Shown here: positions 1 through 9,131 of the stretch, piece by piece
Position numbering within the stretch: the stretch's first letter is position 1
Layout: each line of letters begins with the position of its first letter
Assembly: GCF_009882985.1 (NCBI RefSeq)
Contig: NZ_WTUZ01000022.1
Location: 1,215,065 to 1,279,064 of the forward strand
Source of the DNA: Paenibacillus silvestris
GTDB lineage: Bacteria; Bacillota; Bacilli; Paenibacillales; NBRC-103111
DNA length: 64,000 nucleotides
Direction of reading: 5' to 3'
Notes under the pieces: model-generated
The model's input: only the letters and a program-made list of their open reading frames with translations
What the model was told of the DNA's origin: nothing
Databases searched by the model: none
Position numbers and translations under genes: made by a program

Positions 1-696
1 CAAAATAGACTATTTTGGATGATGGAACGCAACAGAGATTACAGATATGGTCAGGATATCAACAGAGAGCATCAGCTTGTGAATATAATAAGTGCAGTAA
101 AAAGTATTCCTGAAAATAAGACTATCGTCATTTGGTGCGCAGATAATGCTCATGATCAGACAGGCTTACGCTTTGTCTTGTATTTGTTGAGAGAAAGAGA
201 ACAGCAGATTAATGTTGTTAACATGTCGGAGGTCTATGAGGCCTCAGGGTTGCAAGTCAAAGATAAGGCTATTCCCTATGCAATGGGTCAAATCGACCAA
301 GAGATTTATGAGGAACTCGTAAGAAAATATTATGATGGTTTCACTCTTGAGCCTTGCCAGAGAAGACTGTACGAATCAGAATGGCTTCAACTTACTAATC
401 AAAATTCTGAGCTTCGCATTTGGAAAGACGGTGTCGTTAAAGGCAGTGATATGTGTATGTTGGATGAGGTGATTGTAAAGGCAGTCACTGAACTAGAGCA
501 GGAGCAGGAACAGAATGAGAATGGGTTTATAAGAGCCGGAAGTATCGTCGCTAGGGTGTTTGATATTTTCCAGCAACTCGTAGGAGATTGGTTTATTACC
601 TATAGAATCTGGATTTTAGTAAACCGAGGTATTCTGACGTTTAGAGGGCTGCCGTGGGCTTTGCATCAGTTTTCAGTGAAATTGGTAAAGGGTTAA
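1..696 (+). CDS. DUF1835 / DUF3658-type hypothetical protein, 5' end cut by window
   Basis: The frame is open from base 1 and the codons before the first ATG at 19 read QNRLFW, so the gene very probably begins outside the window; 231 residues are visible. The segment CADNAHDQTGLRFVLYLL resembles the conserved nucleotide-free core of DUF1835 proteins, which is followed in that family by a DUF3658-like C-terminal half. No signal peptide, membrane segment or known catalytic motif is evident. The molecular function of the family is unknown. The downstream 600 bases carry no convincing gene. Family call is by pattern recognition only. Confidence 0.7.
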   Translation, partial: QNRLFWMMERNRDYRYGQDINREHQLVNIISAVKSIPENKTIVIWCADNAHDQTGLRFVLYLLREREQQINVVNMSEVYEASGLQVKDKAIPYAMGQIDQEIYEELVRKYYDGFTLEPCQRRLYESEWLQLTNQNSELRIWKDGVVKGSDMCMLDEVIVKAVTELEQEQEQNENGFIRAGSIVARVFDIFQQLVGDWFITYRIWILVNRGILTFRGLPWALHQFSVKLVKG

Positions 697-1296
697 TTAT
701 TTAGCATCTGCCAGTGCTTTACTTCTACAATTTTGAAGGATCATGAAGGATGTCTGGGACAAACTTCCGAATCAGGATACCGACGAACTATTGTATATTA
801 GCCCCGATTCCTTTCCTTCATGGCGTCCATGAAGAATAAGAGGCTATCCAAGTTTGAATGTATTTCAGATGTACCCGTTCTTGACATAGTATTTACTTGT
901 GTTATTGATAAAATAGTAAGGTTATTCGAGTTGATAACGAGGGGCAGTAAGAAACCTTATGGTTTCAGACTGCCTCTTTCTTATTACCTTTGCCCCGAGG
1001 AACGCTCTGCCGACTTCACCGGAGTTAGCGCTCTAGTGGTTGATTCTGATTGCTCTGGTCGAGCATCAGGTGCTGGCCCTGTAGTCTGCCTTTTTACATC
1101 TCGAGAAGGAGTCATCGCAATTCCGAATGCCGCGGTTGATTCAGAATCTTAGGATTTCACGAGATAGGGGCAGTAACACTCATATCGATTTTTCATAAAG
1201 CATATCGCCTTTTTACATTTACATTCCAGTTTATCGAACCTATGATTAATTTGTTTGAAATATTGATTATAACTCAAATTTGAAAGGAGTTACTTT
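697..1296. other. 600-bp stretch without a convincing gene
   Basis: One open frame of 110 codons exists (820-1152), but it has no ribosome binding site, no recognisable domain and uneven composition, so I do not call it. A short frame around 742-810 (KDVWDKLPNQDTDELLYIS) looks protein-like but stops quickly and may be a gene relic. An imperfect hairpin lies at 939-976. The last 30 bases hold the AAAGGAG ribosome binding site of the cupin gene. The region is A+T-rich towards its end and probably holds that gene's promoter. Confidence 0.5.
939..985 (+). terminator. possible hairpin with T-rich tail
   Basis: The arms around 939-956 and 961-976 pair imperfectly (GAGG..CAGT..GAAACC against GGTTTC..ACTGCCTC) around a TTAT loop and are followed by TCTTTCTTATT. 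It lies in the non-coding stretch after the first gene, about 240 bases past its stop, so a terminator role is only a guess. Confidence 0.3.
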
Positions 1297-1677
1297 ATGA
1301 AAAAAACGGATTTTATCGACAATAAGTCACAAGCGTATGAGACTCGACAAAATTGCCATGGTGGGACAGGTCCTTTTCAATTAAAGGATATTATTCAAAC
1401 GGTGTCATCAAGCGATAAGCAGTATATCAAATTCATTCATGATGATATAATCCCGCCAGGTTCTACGTTTGGTTATCACCAACATAACAGCGATGATCCC
1501 ATGGAAGAGTGGTATTACTGCATTTCTGGTCACGGAATCATGGAGCTTGATGGCAACCAATACGAGATGTCGGCCGGCGACATAAGCGTCTGCCGTGCAA
1601 CCGGCAGCCACGGTCTTATTAATAACGGTCCCGAGGATTTAAGAATTATTGTGATATATGCTTCTTCAATAAAATAA
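1297..1677 (+). CDS. cupin domain protein
   Basis: A 126-residue single-domain cupin, cytosolic. It shows the metal-binding cupin motif 1 (GYHQHNSDDPMEEWYYCISG: two His and a Glu) and a motif 2 region ending CRATGSHGLINNG with another His. This matches the small mononuclear metal cupins that bind or isomerise sugars and small acids. AAAGGAG lies 7 bases before the ATG. The next gene, a Gfo/Idh/MocA oxidoreductase, starts 13 bases after its stop, so the two form an operon. A role in sugar or polyol metabolism with that dehydrogenase is inferred; the substrate is not visible. Confidence 0.8.
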   Translation: MKKTDFIDNKSQAYETRQNCHGGTGPFQLKDIIQTVSSSDKQYIKFIHDDIIPPGSTFGYHQHNSDDPMEEWYYCISGHGIMELDGNQYEMSAGDISVCRATGSHGLINNGPEDLRIIVIYASSIK

Positions 1678-1690
1678 AGGGGTGATAAGC

Positions 1691-2743
1691 ATGAGCAATA
1701 GAAAACTTAGAGTAGGTGTTGTCGGATTAACTGTGGGAGCAAGTCATGTTAAAGACTACGCTAGCAGCGACACCGTTAAAGAAATTGTATTGTGCGACGT
1801 TAATGAATTAAGACTGAAGGAGATCGGAGATAAATATAACATTTCAAAAAAATATACGGATTTCGATAAGATGTTGAAAGAGGAAAATTTAGATGCGATC
1901 AGCCTTGCAGTTCCTAATTTTTTACATATGAGACTTTCCATTCAGGCAATGGAAGCGGGCGTGCATGTGCTGTGTGAAAAACCTATGGCAAGAAATGCGG
2001 CAGAGGGAAGAAAAATGCTTGATGCTTCTCAAAAGCACAACAAGAAGTTGATGATCAACTTCAATCAGCGTTTTCTACACGAATGCCAAATGTTAAAATC
2101 CGTGATCGATGAAGGTAAACTCGGCGATATCTATTATGTACGGACGTTGTGGCAGCGAAGGAGAGGAGTGCCATGGTGGTATCCGCTTTCATCTGGAAAA
2201 GAAGTGTGCGGCGGTGGAGCTCTAATTGATCTTGGTGTCCATGTGCTTGACCGAGCTATGTGGTTTTGCGGATATCCAGAACCGGAATGGGTACTAGGAA
2301 ACACGTTTTGCAAGGTCTCCAAGGACGAGGCTGCGCGAAAAGGCATTCATAACTTCGAACTCGAAGACATGGGGGTAGCTATGTTCCGTATGACGAACGG
2401 GGCTATGCTTGAGTTGGAAGCATCCTGGGCCAGCAACCGAGAGAATGAGGCGATTACAACACGGATTTATGGCTCAAAAGGAGGTGCGGTCCTGCATTCA
2501 GTAGTTGGAGACAGGAATGCTTCAAGCAACCAAGTATTTTTGGAAATCAGCGGAGTAGTCCAAGACATTCCTTTAGATGATAAGGTTATTTCAAAAATGC
2601 CGAATGTTCGACAAGCGTTTCTGGATGCCATTATCAATGATGAAGAGGTGCCTTGCACGCCCCAACAAGGACTTAAAATCACACAAATGTTAGATATGGT
2701 TTACTTGAGTGCTGAAAATGGCACACCAGTCAAATTTGAATGA
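1691..2743 (+). CDS. Gfo/Idh/MocA family oxidoreductase
   Basis: A 350-residue NAD(P)-dependent sugar or inositol dehydrogenase-like enzyme. The N-terminal Rossmann fold starts RVGVVGLTVGASHV, which is a diverged version of the GxGxxG loop. The family signature CEKPMARNAAEG follows near residue 95 with the conserved EKP lysine. GGALIDLGVHVLD supplies the C-terminal domain's catalytic histidine region. I chose the ATG at 1691 rather than an in-frame GTG at 1682 because AAAGGGGTG then sits at normal distance. It is co-transcribed with the cupin upstream. The substrate is unknown. Confidence 0.88.
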   Translation: MSNRKLRVGVVGLTVGASHVKDYASSDTVKEIVLCDVNELRLKEIGDKYNISKKYTDFDKMLKEENLDAISLAVPNFLHMRLSIQAMEAGVHVLCEKPMARNAAEGRKMLDASQKHNKKLMINFNQRFLHECQMLKSVIDEGKLGDIYYVRTLWQRRRGVPWWYPLSSGKEVCGGGALIDLGVHVLDRAMWFCGYPEPEWVLGNTFCKVSKDEAARKGIHNFELEDMGVAMFRMTNGAMLELEASWASNRENEAITTRIYGSKGGAVLHSVVGDRNASSNQVFLEISGVVQDIPLDDKVISKMPNVRQAFLDAIINDEEVPCTPQQGLKITQMLDMVYLSAENGTPVKFE

Positions 2744-2760
2744 TGGACTGATAAAGCATT

Positions 2761-3501
2761 CTAAATCCGAAATCGGCTTGGAGACATCCCTGTTTTAGAT
2801 TGAAAAAACCGAGAAAAATTATAGATATCAGAAAAGCCGCAACTGCTCGCTATGTCCGTGATACTGAGAGTTGACATGCGCAACAGAGTTTTGGCAGTTT
2901 CCAGTCTGCAGCGCTGTAGATAGGCATAGGGCGTAACGCCGCGTTCCTGTTTGAAAATACGAATAAAATGATCTGTCGTAAGAGAAAAGTTCTGGGCAAG
3001 TTCGCTCATATCATATTGCAGCTGTGGATGTTGTTGAAACACACGGCATAACTCATCAATTTTTATTGTATAAGCTCCAGCAGTTGTTGCCGTTATATGT
3101 TGATATTCCGTAAGAAGTGCTTCCAGCCATATTCTCATTTGCTGCAAGCTAGTTCTCTCTTCGGCTGAACGAAAGCGATTGAAAAGCTCTAGTACAAAGT
3201 GATATTGATCAAAACGACGATGCTCAGGCAAGTCAAACAGGATGTCTGGATTCCGTAAAGTAAAATCTATATAACGTACATCAAGACTGGTATGTTCAGT
3301 TTGATAGGCGTCGACATCTTTTTTGTAATTTATAAGAAATACATCACCAATGCTTAATTTGTAGCAGTTCTTGCCCAACGTGATTTGACCTTCTCCACCC
3401 CAAATGCTCCACAAGGTAAACCCTGGATGACAACCGGCGGGAACCTGCCATTTCCATTCCGGAACGCAGTGCTTCCCGTAATGCATTGATGTGATCTCCA
3501 T
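2761..3501 (-). CDS. AraC family transcriptional regulator
   Basis: About 246 residues: an N-terminal cupin-like ligand-binding half (GGEGQITLGKNCYKLSIGDVFLI) and a C-terminal double helix-turn-helix whose second signature is ITDIASSCGFSDIYNFSRFF. It probably senses a small ligand and controls nearby catabolic genes. It is convergent with the oxidoreductase, only 17 bases apart. The frame reaches 3522, but GGAGAG sits 6 bases before the ATG at 3501, so I prefer that start. Its target is not evident. Confidence 0.85.
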   Translation of the reverse strand: MEITSMHYGKHCVPEWKWQVPAGCHPGFTLWSIWGGEGQITLGKNCYKLSIGDVFLINYKKDVDAYQTEHTSLDVRYIDFTLRNPDILFDLPEHRRFDQYHFVLELFNRFRSAEERTSLQQMRIWLEALLTEYQHITATTAGAYTIKIDELCRVFQQHPQLQYDMSELAQNFSLTTDHFIRIFKQERGVTPYAYLQRCRLETAKTLLRMSTLSITDIASSCGFSDIYNFSRFFQSKTGMSPSRFRI

Positions 3502-3608
3502 ATACATCTCTCCGGTTCTCATTATCGATTATTCATAAATGATTTAATCATTTGTAACTCGAATAGTCAAGCCGAGGAAATCGTCTTTTTGATATATACT
3601 ATGGCGCG

Positions 3609-4508
3609 TTACGATTCTGTATTTTCACCACCGTTTACATGTATCACTTGCCCGGTGACATAGGAGGCATCATCCGAAGCTAAAAATACGTAAGCTGGGG
3701 CTAATTCAAAAGGTTGACCCGCTCGTTTCATAGGAGTTTCTAGACCGAAAGACTTGACTCTTTCGCTTGAAAAGCCAGACACGATAAGCGGTGTCCATAT
3801 AGGCCCTGGTGCTACTGCATTTACTCGTATTCCTTTACTGACTAACTGTAAAGCTAGCGAACGTGTAAAAGAAACAATGGCACCCTTAGTGGAGGAATAC
3901 TCAACCATAGTTGGTTCACCTTGATAGGCTGTAACAGACGCAGTGCTTACGATCGCACTTCCAGGTCTCAAATAAGGAAGTGCAGCTTTTGACATATAAA
4001 AATGAGGAAATATATTGGTACGGAAAATATCATCCAATTTTTCATCTGAAATATCTGTAATTGTGTTGGATTCAAACATCGCTCCCTGATTAAGAATCAG
4101 AATATCAAGCTTTCCAAAGTGTTCGATCGTTTGATGCACTACATGACTAGAAAAAGCCGGATCCCGAAGGTCCCCTTGTATACACAAACATTGTCGTCCA
4201 TACCGCTCAACCATCATTGATGTTGTATGGGCATCCTGTTCTTCATTTAGATAGACGATTGCGACATCTGCCCCTTCTTTTGCAAAAGCAATAGCAACAG
4301 CACGTCCTATTCCACTATCGCCACCTGTAATTAAAGCGATCTTACCTGCTAATTTACCACTAGCTTTATATCCCGGATTATCAGAAATAGGAATCGGATA
4401 CATGATTGCCTCAATGCCTGGCTGAATATCTTGATGTTGAGGCGGAAATACCACAGGAACAGTGTCACATTTCATTTCGTGGCCATAATAAGGGTAAATT
4501 GGAATCAA
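3609..4508 (-). CDS. SDR family oxidoreductase (YdaD/YhdF-like)
   Basis: A 299-residue short-chain dehydrogenase with NAD(P)-binding ITGGDSGIGRAVAIAF, the catalytic Ser of VSTASVTAYQ and the YSSTKGAI Tyr-Lys motif. The leader rich in FPPQHQDIQPGIE is typical of the glucose/general-stress dehydrogenase-like subgroup in bacilli. I place the start at a TTG (4508): it is preceded by CGGGAGG and a T-run, whereas the more upstream ATG has no ribosome binding site. A paralogue with the same architecture lies at 38437-39408. The substrate is unknown; a stress or detoxification role is inferred from the subgroup. Confidence 0.85.
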   Translation of the reverse strand: MIPIYPYYGHEMKCDTVPVVFPPQHQDIQPGIEAIMYPIPISDNPGYKASGKLAGKIALITGGDSGIGRAVAIAFAKEGADVAIVYLNEEQDAHTTSMMVERYGRQCLCIQGDLRDPAFSSHVVHQTIEHFGKLDILILNQGAMFESNTITDISDEKLDDIFRTNIFPHFYMSKAALPYLRPGSAIVSTASVTAYQGEPTMVEYSSTKGAIVSFTRSLALQLVSKGIRVNAVAPGPIWTPLIVSGFSSERVKSFGLETPMKRAGQPFELAPAYVFLASDDASYVTGQVIHVNGGENTES

Positions 4509-4621
4509 CAAAAAAACCTCCCGAGAAAAATAGGCTAACACATACTATTCGATAAATCATTCCTATGTGAATAAAATATTACGTCAGTTCAGCGTGTCGA
4601 TGAATATAGGAATGGACTTAC

Positions 4622-4652
4622 AAAAATAAACCCCTTCGCCAATGGTGAGGGG
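4622..4652 (-). terminator. rho-independent terminator after the MFS gene
   Basis: On the minus strand, ACCCCTCACC and GGCGAAGGGG form a hairpin with an ATT loop followed by TTTATTTTTG. It lies between the stop of the MFS gene and the start of the SDR gene and would end the system 1 permease operon. Confidence 0.65.
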
Positions 4653-4696
4653 TCTTCAGCTCGTTACGAGTTCACGGAAATACTGTTAAGAATTTA

Positions 4697-5908
4697 CTAA
4701 GGCTGTCTCTCGAACATCTCCATACTCTTACCGGAGAAATACGGGACCATTAAAGCGCAGACGAGCGCTAGCAAAATTAATTGAATAAAGGTTCCCCCGT
4801 TAATTTCCTTTACTGATAAGGCGAGTATAAGCAATAGTATTTTTGAAGCATTCAAAAAGCATTCTCGCCATAGAAAAATATGAGCTTGTTGAATGGCTGT
4901 TTGCTTTGTAATAATTCGGAATTGTCTAGTGTTCCAGATCGTCCCAAAATAGAACATGCCGATGGTTGTTAAAATATTTGAAATAATAAGCAGGGGTGCC
5001 TTGGGTAACAAGGGCAGAAGAATACCAATCGAAACAAAGATCGTACCGATGAAGAGCCAAGTCCCTTCACGGACTTTCAAACGCTTATACATGAACATAG
5101 CCCCCATGGCGAAGCAGGCATTCAGTACATTGAGTATCGCGATGACCAATTTGTCTTCCGATACGGTAAACGTAAACACTAGCGCAAACAATACTTGAAA
5201 CTGCAAAAAGATGCCTGTTGCCATAAAGGACGGAACCATCCAACGCAGCGCACTGCTGGAGAATACTAGCCGAAATCGAAACCTGCGGAATAGTCGTTCC
5301 GATTCGCCGGCGAGGGTAATGGAAGGAATATGGAAGGAAACGATCAGCAATAAAGCAACAAATAACATCAATAATAGAAAGGAGCCAGAGTAACCAATCC
5401 ATTTGATAATAAGAGCAAAGGCTATCGGATTAATGATGGAGACGATCTGGTTGATAATATTAGCTATGGAGAAATATTGCTCGAAATCCTTCCCTTTCCC
5501 ATATACGCTGAGTGTAATGTTCTGCGTTACGGCATATAATCCCCACATGATACCGATTGGAATGGCAATAATAGTAATCCATAGAAGCCGGTTATCCAGC
5601 TCCAATACGGATAATAGCAGGAAGACGATTGCACCGCAGAACGCATTGATTCGAATCAATACACGGGTCGTATAACTGGTGAGCAATCTGTAACCACCTG
5701 CAAACCCAAATGTCCAAGTGATGAACATGATTAGATTGAACCAGACCACCTCGGAGATGCTGTTATTCTTTTCCCATATAAATAAATTGACGAAAATACC
5801 AATGTAGTTAAAAATAACGATCGATACTGCATTCATGAGCAGTAATCGTTTCATTTGACCGCTTATAAGCATTTCTTTCAGCCGCCTTCTAGAAGTTAAT
5901 GTACCCAA
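4697..5908 (-). CDS. MFS-type membrane transporter
   Basis: A 403-residue, very hydrophobic protein with roughly 10-12 membrane segments and short basic loops, such as RRRLKEM at the N-terminus and the central RLFRRFRFRL loop that commonly joins the two six-helix halves. This layout fits the major facilitator superfamily; no substrate-specific motif is visible. It follows the system 1 permease gene after 18 bases, so it is probably co-expressed, which is unusual because the operon already encodes an ABC importer. The start is a TTG without a clear ribosome binding site; an ATG at 5872 is an alternative. Confidence 0.75.
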   Translation of the reverse strand: MGTLTSRRRLKEMLISGQMKRLLLMNAVSIVIFNYIGIFVNLFIWEKNNSISEVVWFNLIMFITWTFGFAGGYRLLTSYTTRVLIRINAFCGAIVFLLLSVLELDNRLLWITIIAIPIGIMWGLYAVTQNITLSVYGKGKDFEQYFSIANIINQIVSIINPIAFALIIKWIGYSGSFLLLMLFVALLLIVSFHIPSITLAGESERLFRRFRFRLVFSSSALRWMVPSFMATGIFLQFQVLFALVFTFTVSEDKLVIAILNVLNACFAMGAMFMYKRLKVREGTWLFIGTIFVSIGILLPLLPKAPLLIISNILTTIGMFYFGTIWNTRQFRIITKQTAIQQAHIFLWRECFLNASKILLLILALSVKEINGGTFIQLILLALVCALMVPYFSGKSMEMFERQP

Positions 5909-5926
5909 ACCTTAGCAGCTGGGTTT

Positions 5927-6757
5927 TTACCCCTTCACAGCCCCGTTGAAAATGCCGCCCACCATATTTCGCTGAAACAAGATGAAAAACAAAATGGATG
6001 GAATCAAGATAACAGCAATCCCGGCAAAAACAAGCGTATCGTTCGATCCCTCATGGGCGGTCAGCAGTGTGATGCCTACTTGTACGGTACGCATTTCCGC
6101 TTTGGTAGTGACCAACAAGGGCCATAAGTAAGTGTTCCATACGCCGACGAACGATGACAAGCCAAGCGAAGTTATAATCGGTATGGAAACGGGGATACAG
6201 ATTCTGGAATAGAACCGGAAGTCGCCGCAGCCATCCAAAAACGCGGCTTCCCGTAAAGTGCCTGACACCGTTTTGAAGTATTGGCGAAACATGAATACCT
6301 GAGTGGCAGATACGAAGAACACAATCATAATCCCAAGGTAGCTGTTTAACAGGTGCAGCTTGCTGACAGTAATGAAGTTAGAGATCAGCAAGGCTTCCGA
6401 CGGGGTCATCATGGTGCCAAGAATAAAGAAAAATAAGAAATTGCTTCCCGGAAATTTGAAAAAGGCAAAAGCGTAGGCAGCCAAGCTGGAAAGGATAAGT
6501 CGTACGACAGTAACCACAATGGCTACGAAGAATGAATTCCACATGAAGCGCAAAATTGGAGTTTCGAATAAAACGGTTCGGAAGTTGTCCAAATAGGCAA
6601 AGCTATGCGGCAGGATCGTTGGCGGAAACGTGCCGAACTCGCTTTGGGTTTTGAATCCAGCCATGAGGGCATAAAAGATTGGAAATGCTACGACTAAACC
6701 GAGCAGCAGTTTGAGGACAGCTGCCAAGTACGGTTTCAAATTTCGACTGTATGTCAT
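5927..6757 (-). CDS. carbohydrate ABC transporter permease (MalG type, system 1)
   Basis: A 276-residue inner-membrane subunit with about six membrane helices and the ATPase-docking EAA loop EAAFLDGCGDFRFYSRICIP. It pairs with the MalF-type permease upstream (its ATG overlaps that gene's TGA by four bases) and ends with the usual VGGIFNGAVKG tail of CUT1 permeases. The partner binding protein is at 10110-11522. No ATPase is encoded nearby. The substrate is unknown. Confidence 0.92.
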   Translation of the reverse strand: MTYSRNLKPYLAAVLKLLLGLVVAFPIFYALMAGFKTQSEFGTFPPTILPHSFAYLDNFRTVLFETPILRFMWNSFFVAIVVTVVRLILSSLAAYAFAFFKFPGSNFLFFFILGTMMTPSEALLISNFITVSKLHLLNSYLGIMIVFFVSATQVFMFRQYFKTVSGTLREAAFLDGCGDFRFYSRICIPVSIPIITSLGLSSFVGVWNTYLWPLLVTTKAEMRTVQVGITLLTAHEGSNDTLVFAGIAVILIPSILFFILFQRNMVGGIFNGAVKG

Positions 6758-7704
6758 TCGTACACCACCCCTTTTTTCTCATAAAGAAAGTTGAATAACA
6801 GGAAGATAAATGTGAGGATAAAGGCGCAAATGCTTGCTGTGCTTGCAAGTGAGTAATTAATGCTTCGGAATCCTGATGTGTAAATGTAATAAATCAGAGT
6901 CGACGTAGCGCCAAGCGGACCGCCTTTCGTTAAGATCATAACAGGGGCGACCATGGTTAACCCGACAATAATTTGCGTGCATATAACAAAGAATAAAGTA
7001 GGTGATATCAGAGGTAACGTAATGCGGAACGTTTTCTTCCAATAGCTGGCGCCATCCATTTCGGCTGATTCCAACAAATCCTGCGGAACATTGCGAACCG
7101 CTGCCAACATGAGCAGGAAGTCGAAGCCTATATGGGTCCAGACCATCGGAATCACAAGGGAAGGCAGCGCCCACGTCTGGTTCTGCAGCCAACTGATATT
7201 TGTTGTATTCTGCAACAAGCCAAGCAGGTTAAGCAAATAATTCAGGAGCCCAGTGCGGCCAAAAAATTGTTCGAATATTAAACAAGTCACCGCCATGGAA
7301 ACACCCATTGGAATGCAATACAGCAGCTGACTGGTTCTGGCAAAGGGGTTCTTAGGAGCAGCAATTAATGCAAGCAGCAATGGACAGATAATGGCAAGCG
7401 GAACGTACATCGCTGTAAACTTCAAGGTAACGAGCAGCGCGTTCACGAATTCCTGCCTGCCGAACAGGTTCATATAATTATCCAACCCGACGAACCTGAT
7501 TATTTTGCCTTGTGCATTGACACTGGATAAGCTGTAGATGAAGGTGCGTAAGAATGGAAAGTAGTCGAATACGAGAATAAACGGGATGATAGGCAGGACG
7601 AACAGATAGGCCTTCCATATATCTTTTCTGCGCTTGCGCTTGCTAGTTGCCGTGCGTGGCAACGATGGTATACTGCTAATTGGTGAAGACATAAGTTTGG
7701 CCAT
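6754..7704 (-). CDS. sugar ABC transporter permease (MalF/UgpA type, system 1)
   Basis: A 316-residue permease with a basic N-terminus (KRKRRKDIWKAYLF), about six membrane helices and EAA motif ESAEMDGASYWKKTFRITLP. It forms the other half of the CUT1-type import channel with the MalG-type protein that overlaps its end. GGAGGG precedes the ATG by ten bases. A near-palindrome that could bind the divergent LacI regulator lies about 55 bases upstream. Confidence 0.92.
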   Translation of the reverse strand: MAKLMSSPISSIPSLPRTATSKRKRRKDIWKAYLFVLPIIPFILVFDYFPFLRTFIYSLSSVNAQGKIIRFVGLDNYMNLFGRQEFVNALLVTLKFTAMYVPLAIICPLLLALIAAPKNPFARTSQLLYCIPMGVSMAVTCLIFEQFFGRTGLLNYLLNLLGLLQNTTNISWLQNQTWALPSLVIPMVWTHIGFDFLLMLAAVRNVPQDLLESAEMDGASYWKKTFRITLPLISPTLFFVICTQIIVGLTMVAPVMILTKGGPLGATSTLIYYIYTSGFRSINYSLASTASICAFILTFIFLLFNFLYEKKGVVYE

Positions 7705-7756
7705 GAGATGAGAACCCTCCGAACATTTTTAATAGGCGGTCGAAGATCGACTGAAT

Positions 7757-7770
7757 TTGGAGCGTTCCAA
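7757..7770. promoter_or_regulatory. candidate LacI-type operator for system 1 permease operon
   Basis: TTGGAGCGTTCCAA is a palindrome with one mismatch and a central CG, the usual form of LacI/GalR operators. It sits downstream of the permease promoter and in the divergent region before the LacI gene. A related site ending CGTTCCAA lies at 9088-9101, ahead of the plus-strand part of the same system. Binding by the 7925-8965 regulator is inferred. Confidence 0.5.
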
Positions 7771-7800
7771 AATAACTTTCCAACCTTGCAACACAAGATC

Positions 7801-7830
7801 ATATTACATGACACTAAAAAAAGTTGTCAA
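7801..7830 (-). promoter_or_regulatory. predicted sigma-A promoter of system 1 permease operon
   Basis: On the minus strand TTGACA (7830-7825) and TAATAT (7806-7801) are separated by 18 bases. Transcription would begin near 7794, about 90 bases before the MalF-type start, placing the candidate operator 7757-7770 just inside the transcript. Confidence 0.55.
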
Positions 7831-7924
7831 TTGGACGGGAGAGATTTAACATAGAGTTGATCTTCAGCTAACAATTCGCATTGAAAATAGTTAATAATAG
7901 CTAAATATTGCTTGGGAGGCTTAT

Positions 7925-8965
7925 ATGGGTGTCACGATTATGGATATAGCCGAGGAGGCTGGCGTATCCAAAAGCACAGTTTCATTGGTCATTAACGGAA
8001 GCAATCTAGTCAAGCTGGAAACTAGATACAAGGTACTGCAAGCCATCCACAAACTGGGCTATGTACCTAATATGGTTGCGCGCGCACTGACTACAAGCAA
8101 AAAAGGGACATTCGGGTTGATCTTTGTAACCTCGGGAGAGGAGAATTTGTCTTATGGATTCGAGTCAATTCCCGAAACACTGCTTTTTGATGTCAGCTAT
8201 GGCATCAATGAGGGTTTGAAAAATACGGATTACACATTACTTACAGAACGTTTCTCCATGCGTGACAAGCTGCCGAACATTGTTAAGAATAAGCGTGTAG
8301 ATGGGGTATTCATCATTGGGGGCTTGTTCGACAGTCAATTTATTGAGAGTCTCCGAAAGGAAAATATATACGTCGTCATTATCGGCCGTACCTATGAGGG
8401 AGTCGATTCCGTATCCGTCAACGCGTACCAGGTTGGTTATCTCGCCGCGAAGCATTTGCTGGAGAAGGGACACAACACAATCGTTTTTGTGAATGGACCT
8501 CAAGATAATGTGAATTCCATAGAAAAACTGGCGGGCTTTACGGCAGCCTTTAACGAGGATGGCCATCCGGAAGAGAAAAAAATGCATGTTATCCATGGCG
8601 CTTATACCGGCAGGGGCGGTTACGAAGCGATGAGTGAGTTGTGGGAACAGGGAATCCGGCCTGATGCAGTTTTTGGCGGGAGCGATGGGATCACCATGGG
8701 GATTATTCGATATTTGTATAAGCAAGGCGTACGAATTCCGGATGATATTTCCGTTATGGGTTACGAAGAATCGATCATTACTGCTCATTCACCATTAGCG
8801 TTAACCATCATCGATGGACATAAAAGGCAGCTGGGTGAAGCGGCATGTCTTGCGATGCTGAATCGTATGCATAACAAGAATGCGCAAGAAGTATCGCTAA
8901 AGCTGGATCCCACATTGATCGAGCGAAATTCGGTAAAGGAATTAACGATTCACCGCCAGATGTAA
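7925..8965 (+). CDS. LacI family transcriptional regulator (system 1)
   Basis: A 346-residue repressor-type protein. Residues 4-24 form the helix-turn-helix (IMDIAEEAGVSKSTVSLVIN), with the hinge following around residue 50, and the rest is a periplasmic-binding-protein-like sugar sensor (FGGSDGITMGIIRYL, ISVMGYEES). GGGAGG precedes the ATG. It sits between the divergent permease operon and the isomerase/binding-protein operon, so it most likely controls both. Its effector is presumably the imported sugar or a derivative. Confidence 0.92.
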   Translation: MGVTIMDIAEEAGVSKSTVSLVINGSNLVKLETRYKVLQAIHKLGYVPNMVARALTTSKKGTFGLIFVTSGEENLSYGFESIPETLLFDVSYGINEGLKNTDYTLLTERFSMRDKLPNIVKNKRVDGVFIIGGLFDSQFIESLRKENIYVVIIGRTYEGVDSVSVNAYQVGYLAAKHLLEKGHNTIVFVNGPQDNVNSIEKLAGFTAAFNEDGHPEEKKMHVIHGAYTGRGGYEAMSELWEQGIRPDAVFGGSDGITMGIIRYLYKQGVRIPDDISVMGYEESIITAHSPLALTIIDGHKRQLGEAACLAMLNRMHNKNAQEVSLKLDPTLIERNSVKELTIHRQM

Positions 8966-9087
8966 ATTTTTGGCGGTGGCATTCACAATTTATTTACTTC
9001 CAGTTAACCAAAATCGGTTTATTCCATGCCTGTAATAATGATAAGTTGGAATAGAGCGAACGGAAATAATCATTCTATCGGAAAAAT

Positions 9088-9101
9088 TTCAACCGTTCCA
9101 A
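9088..9101. promoter_or_regulatory. candidate second operator of the system 1 LacI protein
   Basis: TTCAACCGTTCCAA shares its right half CGTTCCAA with 7757-7770 but has a degenerate left half. It lies about 30 bases before the isomerase start, a position suited to repressing the plus-strand operon. Confidence 0.35.
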
Positions 9102-9131
9102 AAATGAAAAAAGACTTAGGAGGTCTAAATA

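Noticed and set aside
820..1152. 110-codon open frame
   Set aside because: No ribosome binding site, no recognisable domain and low-complexity, uneven composition; likely chance.
8951..8978. CACCGCCA/TGGCGGTG hairpin at the end of the LacI gene
   Set aside because: A good stem, but it overlaps the stop and lacks a T-run; not called a terminator.
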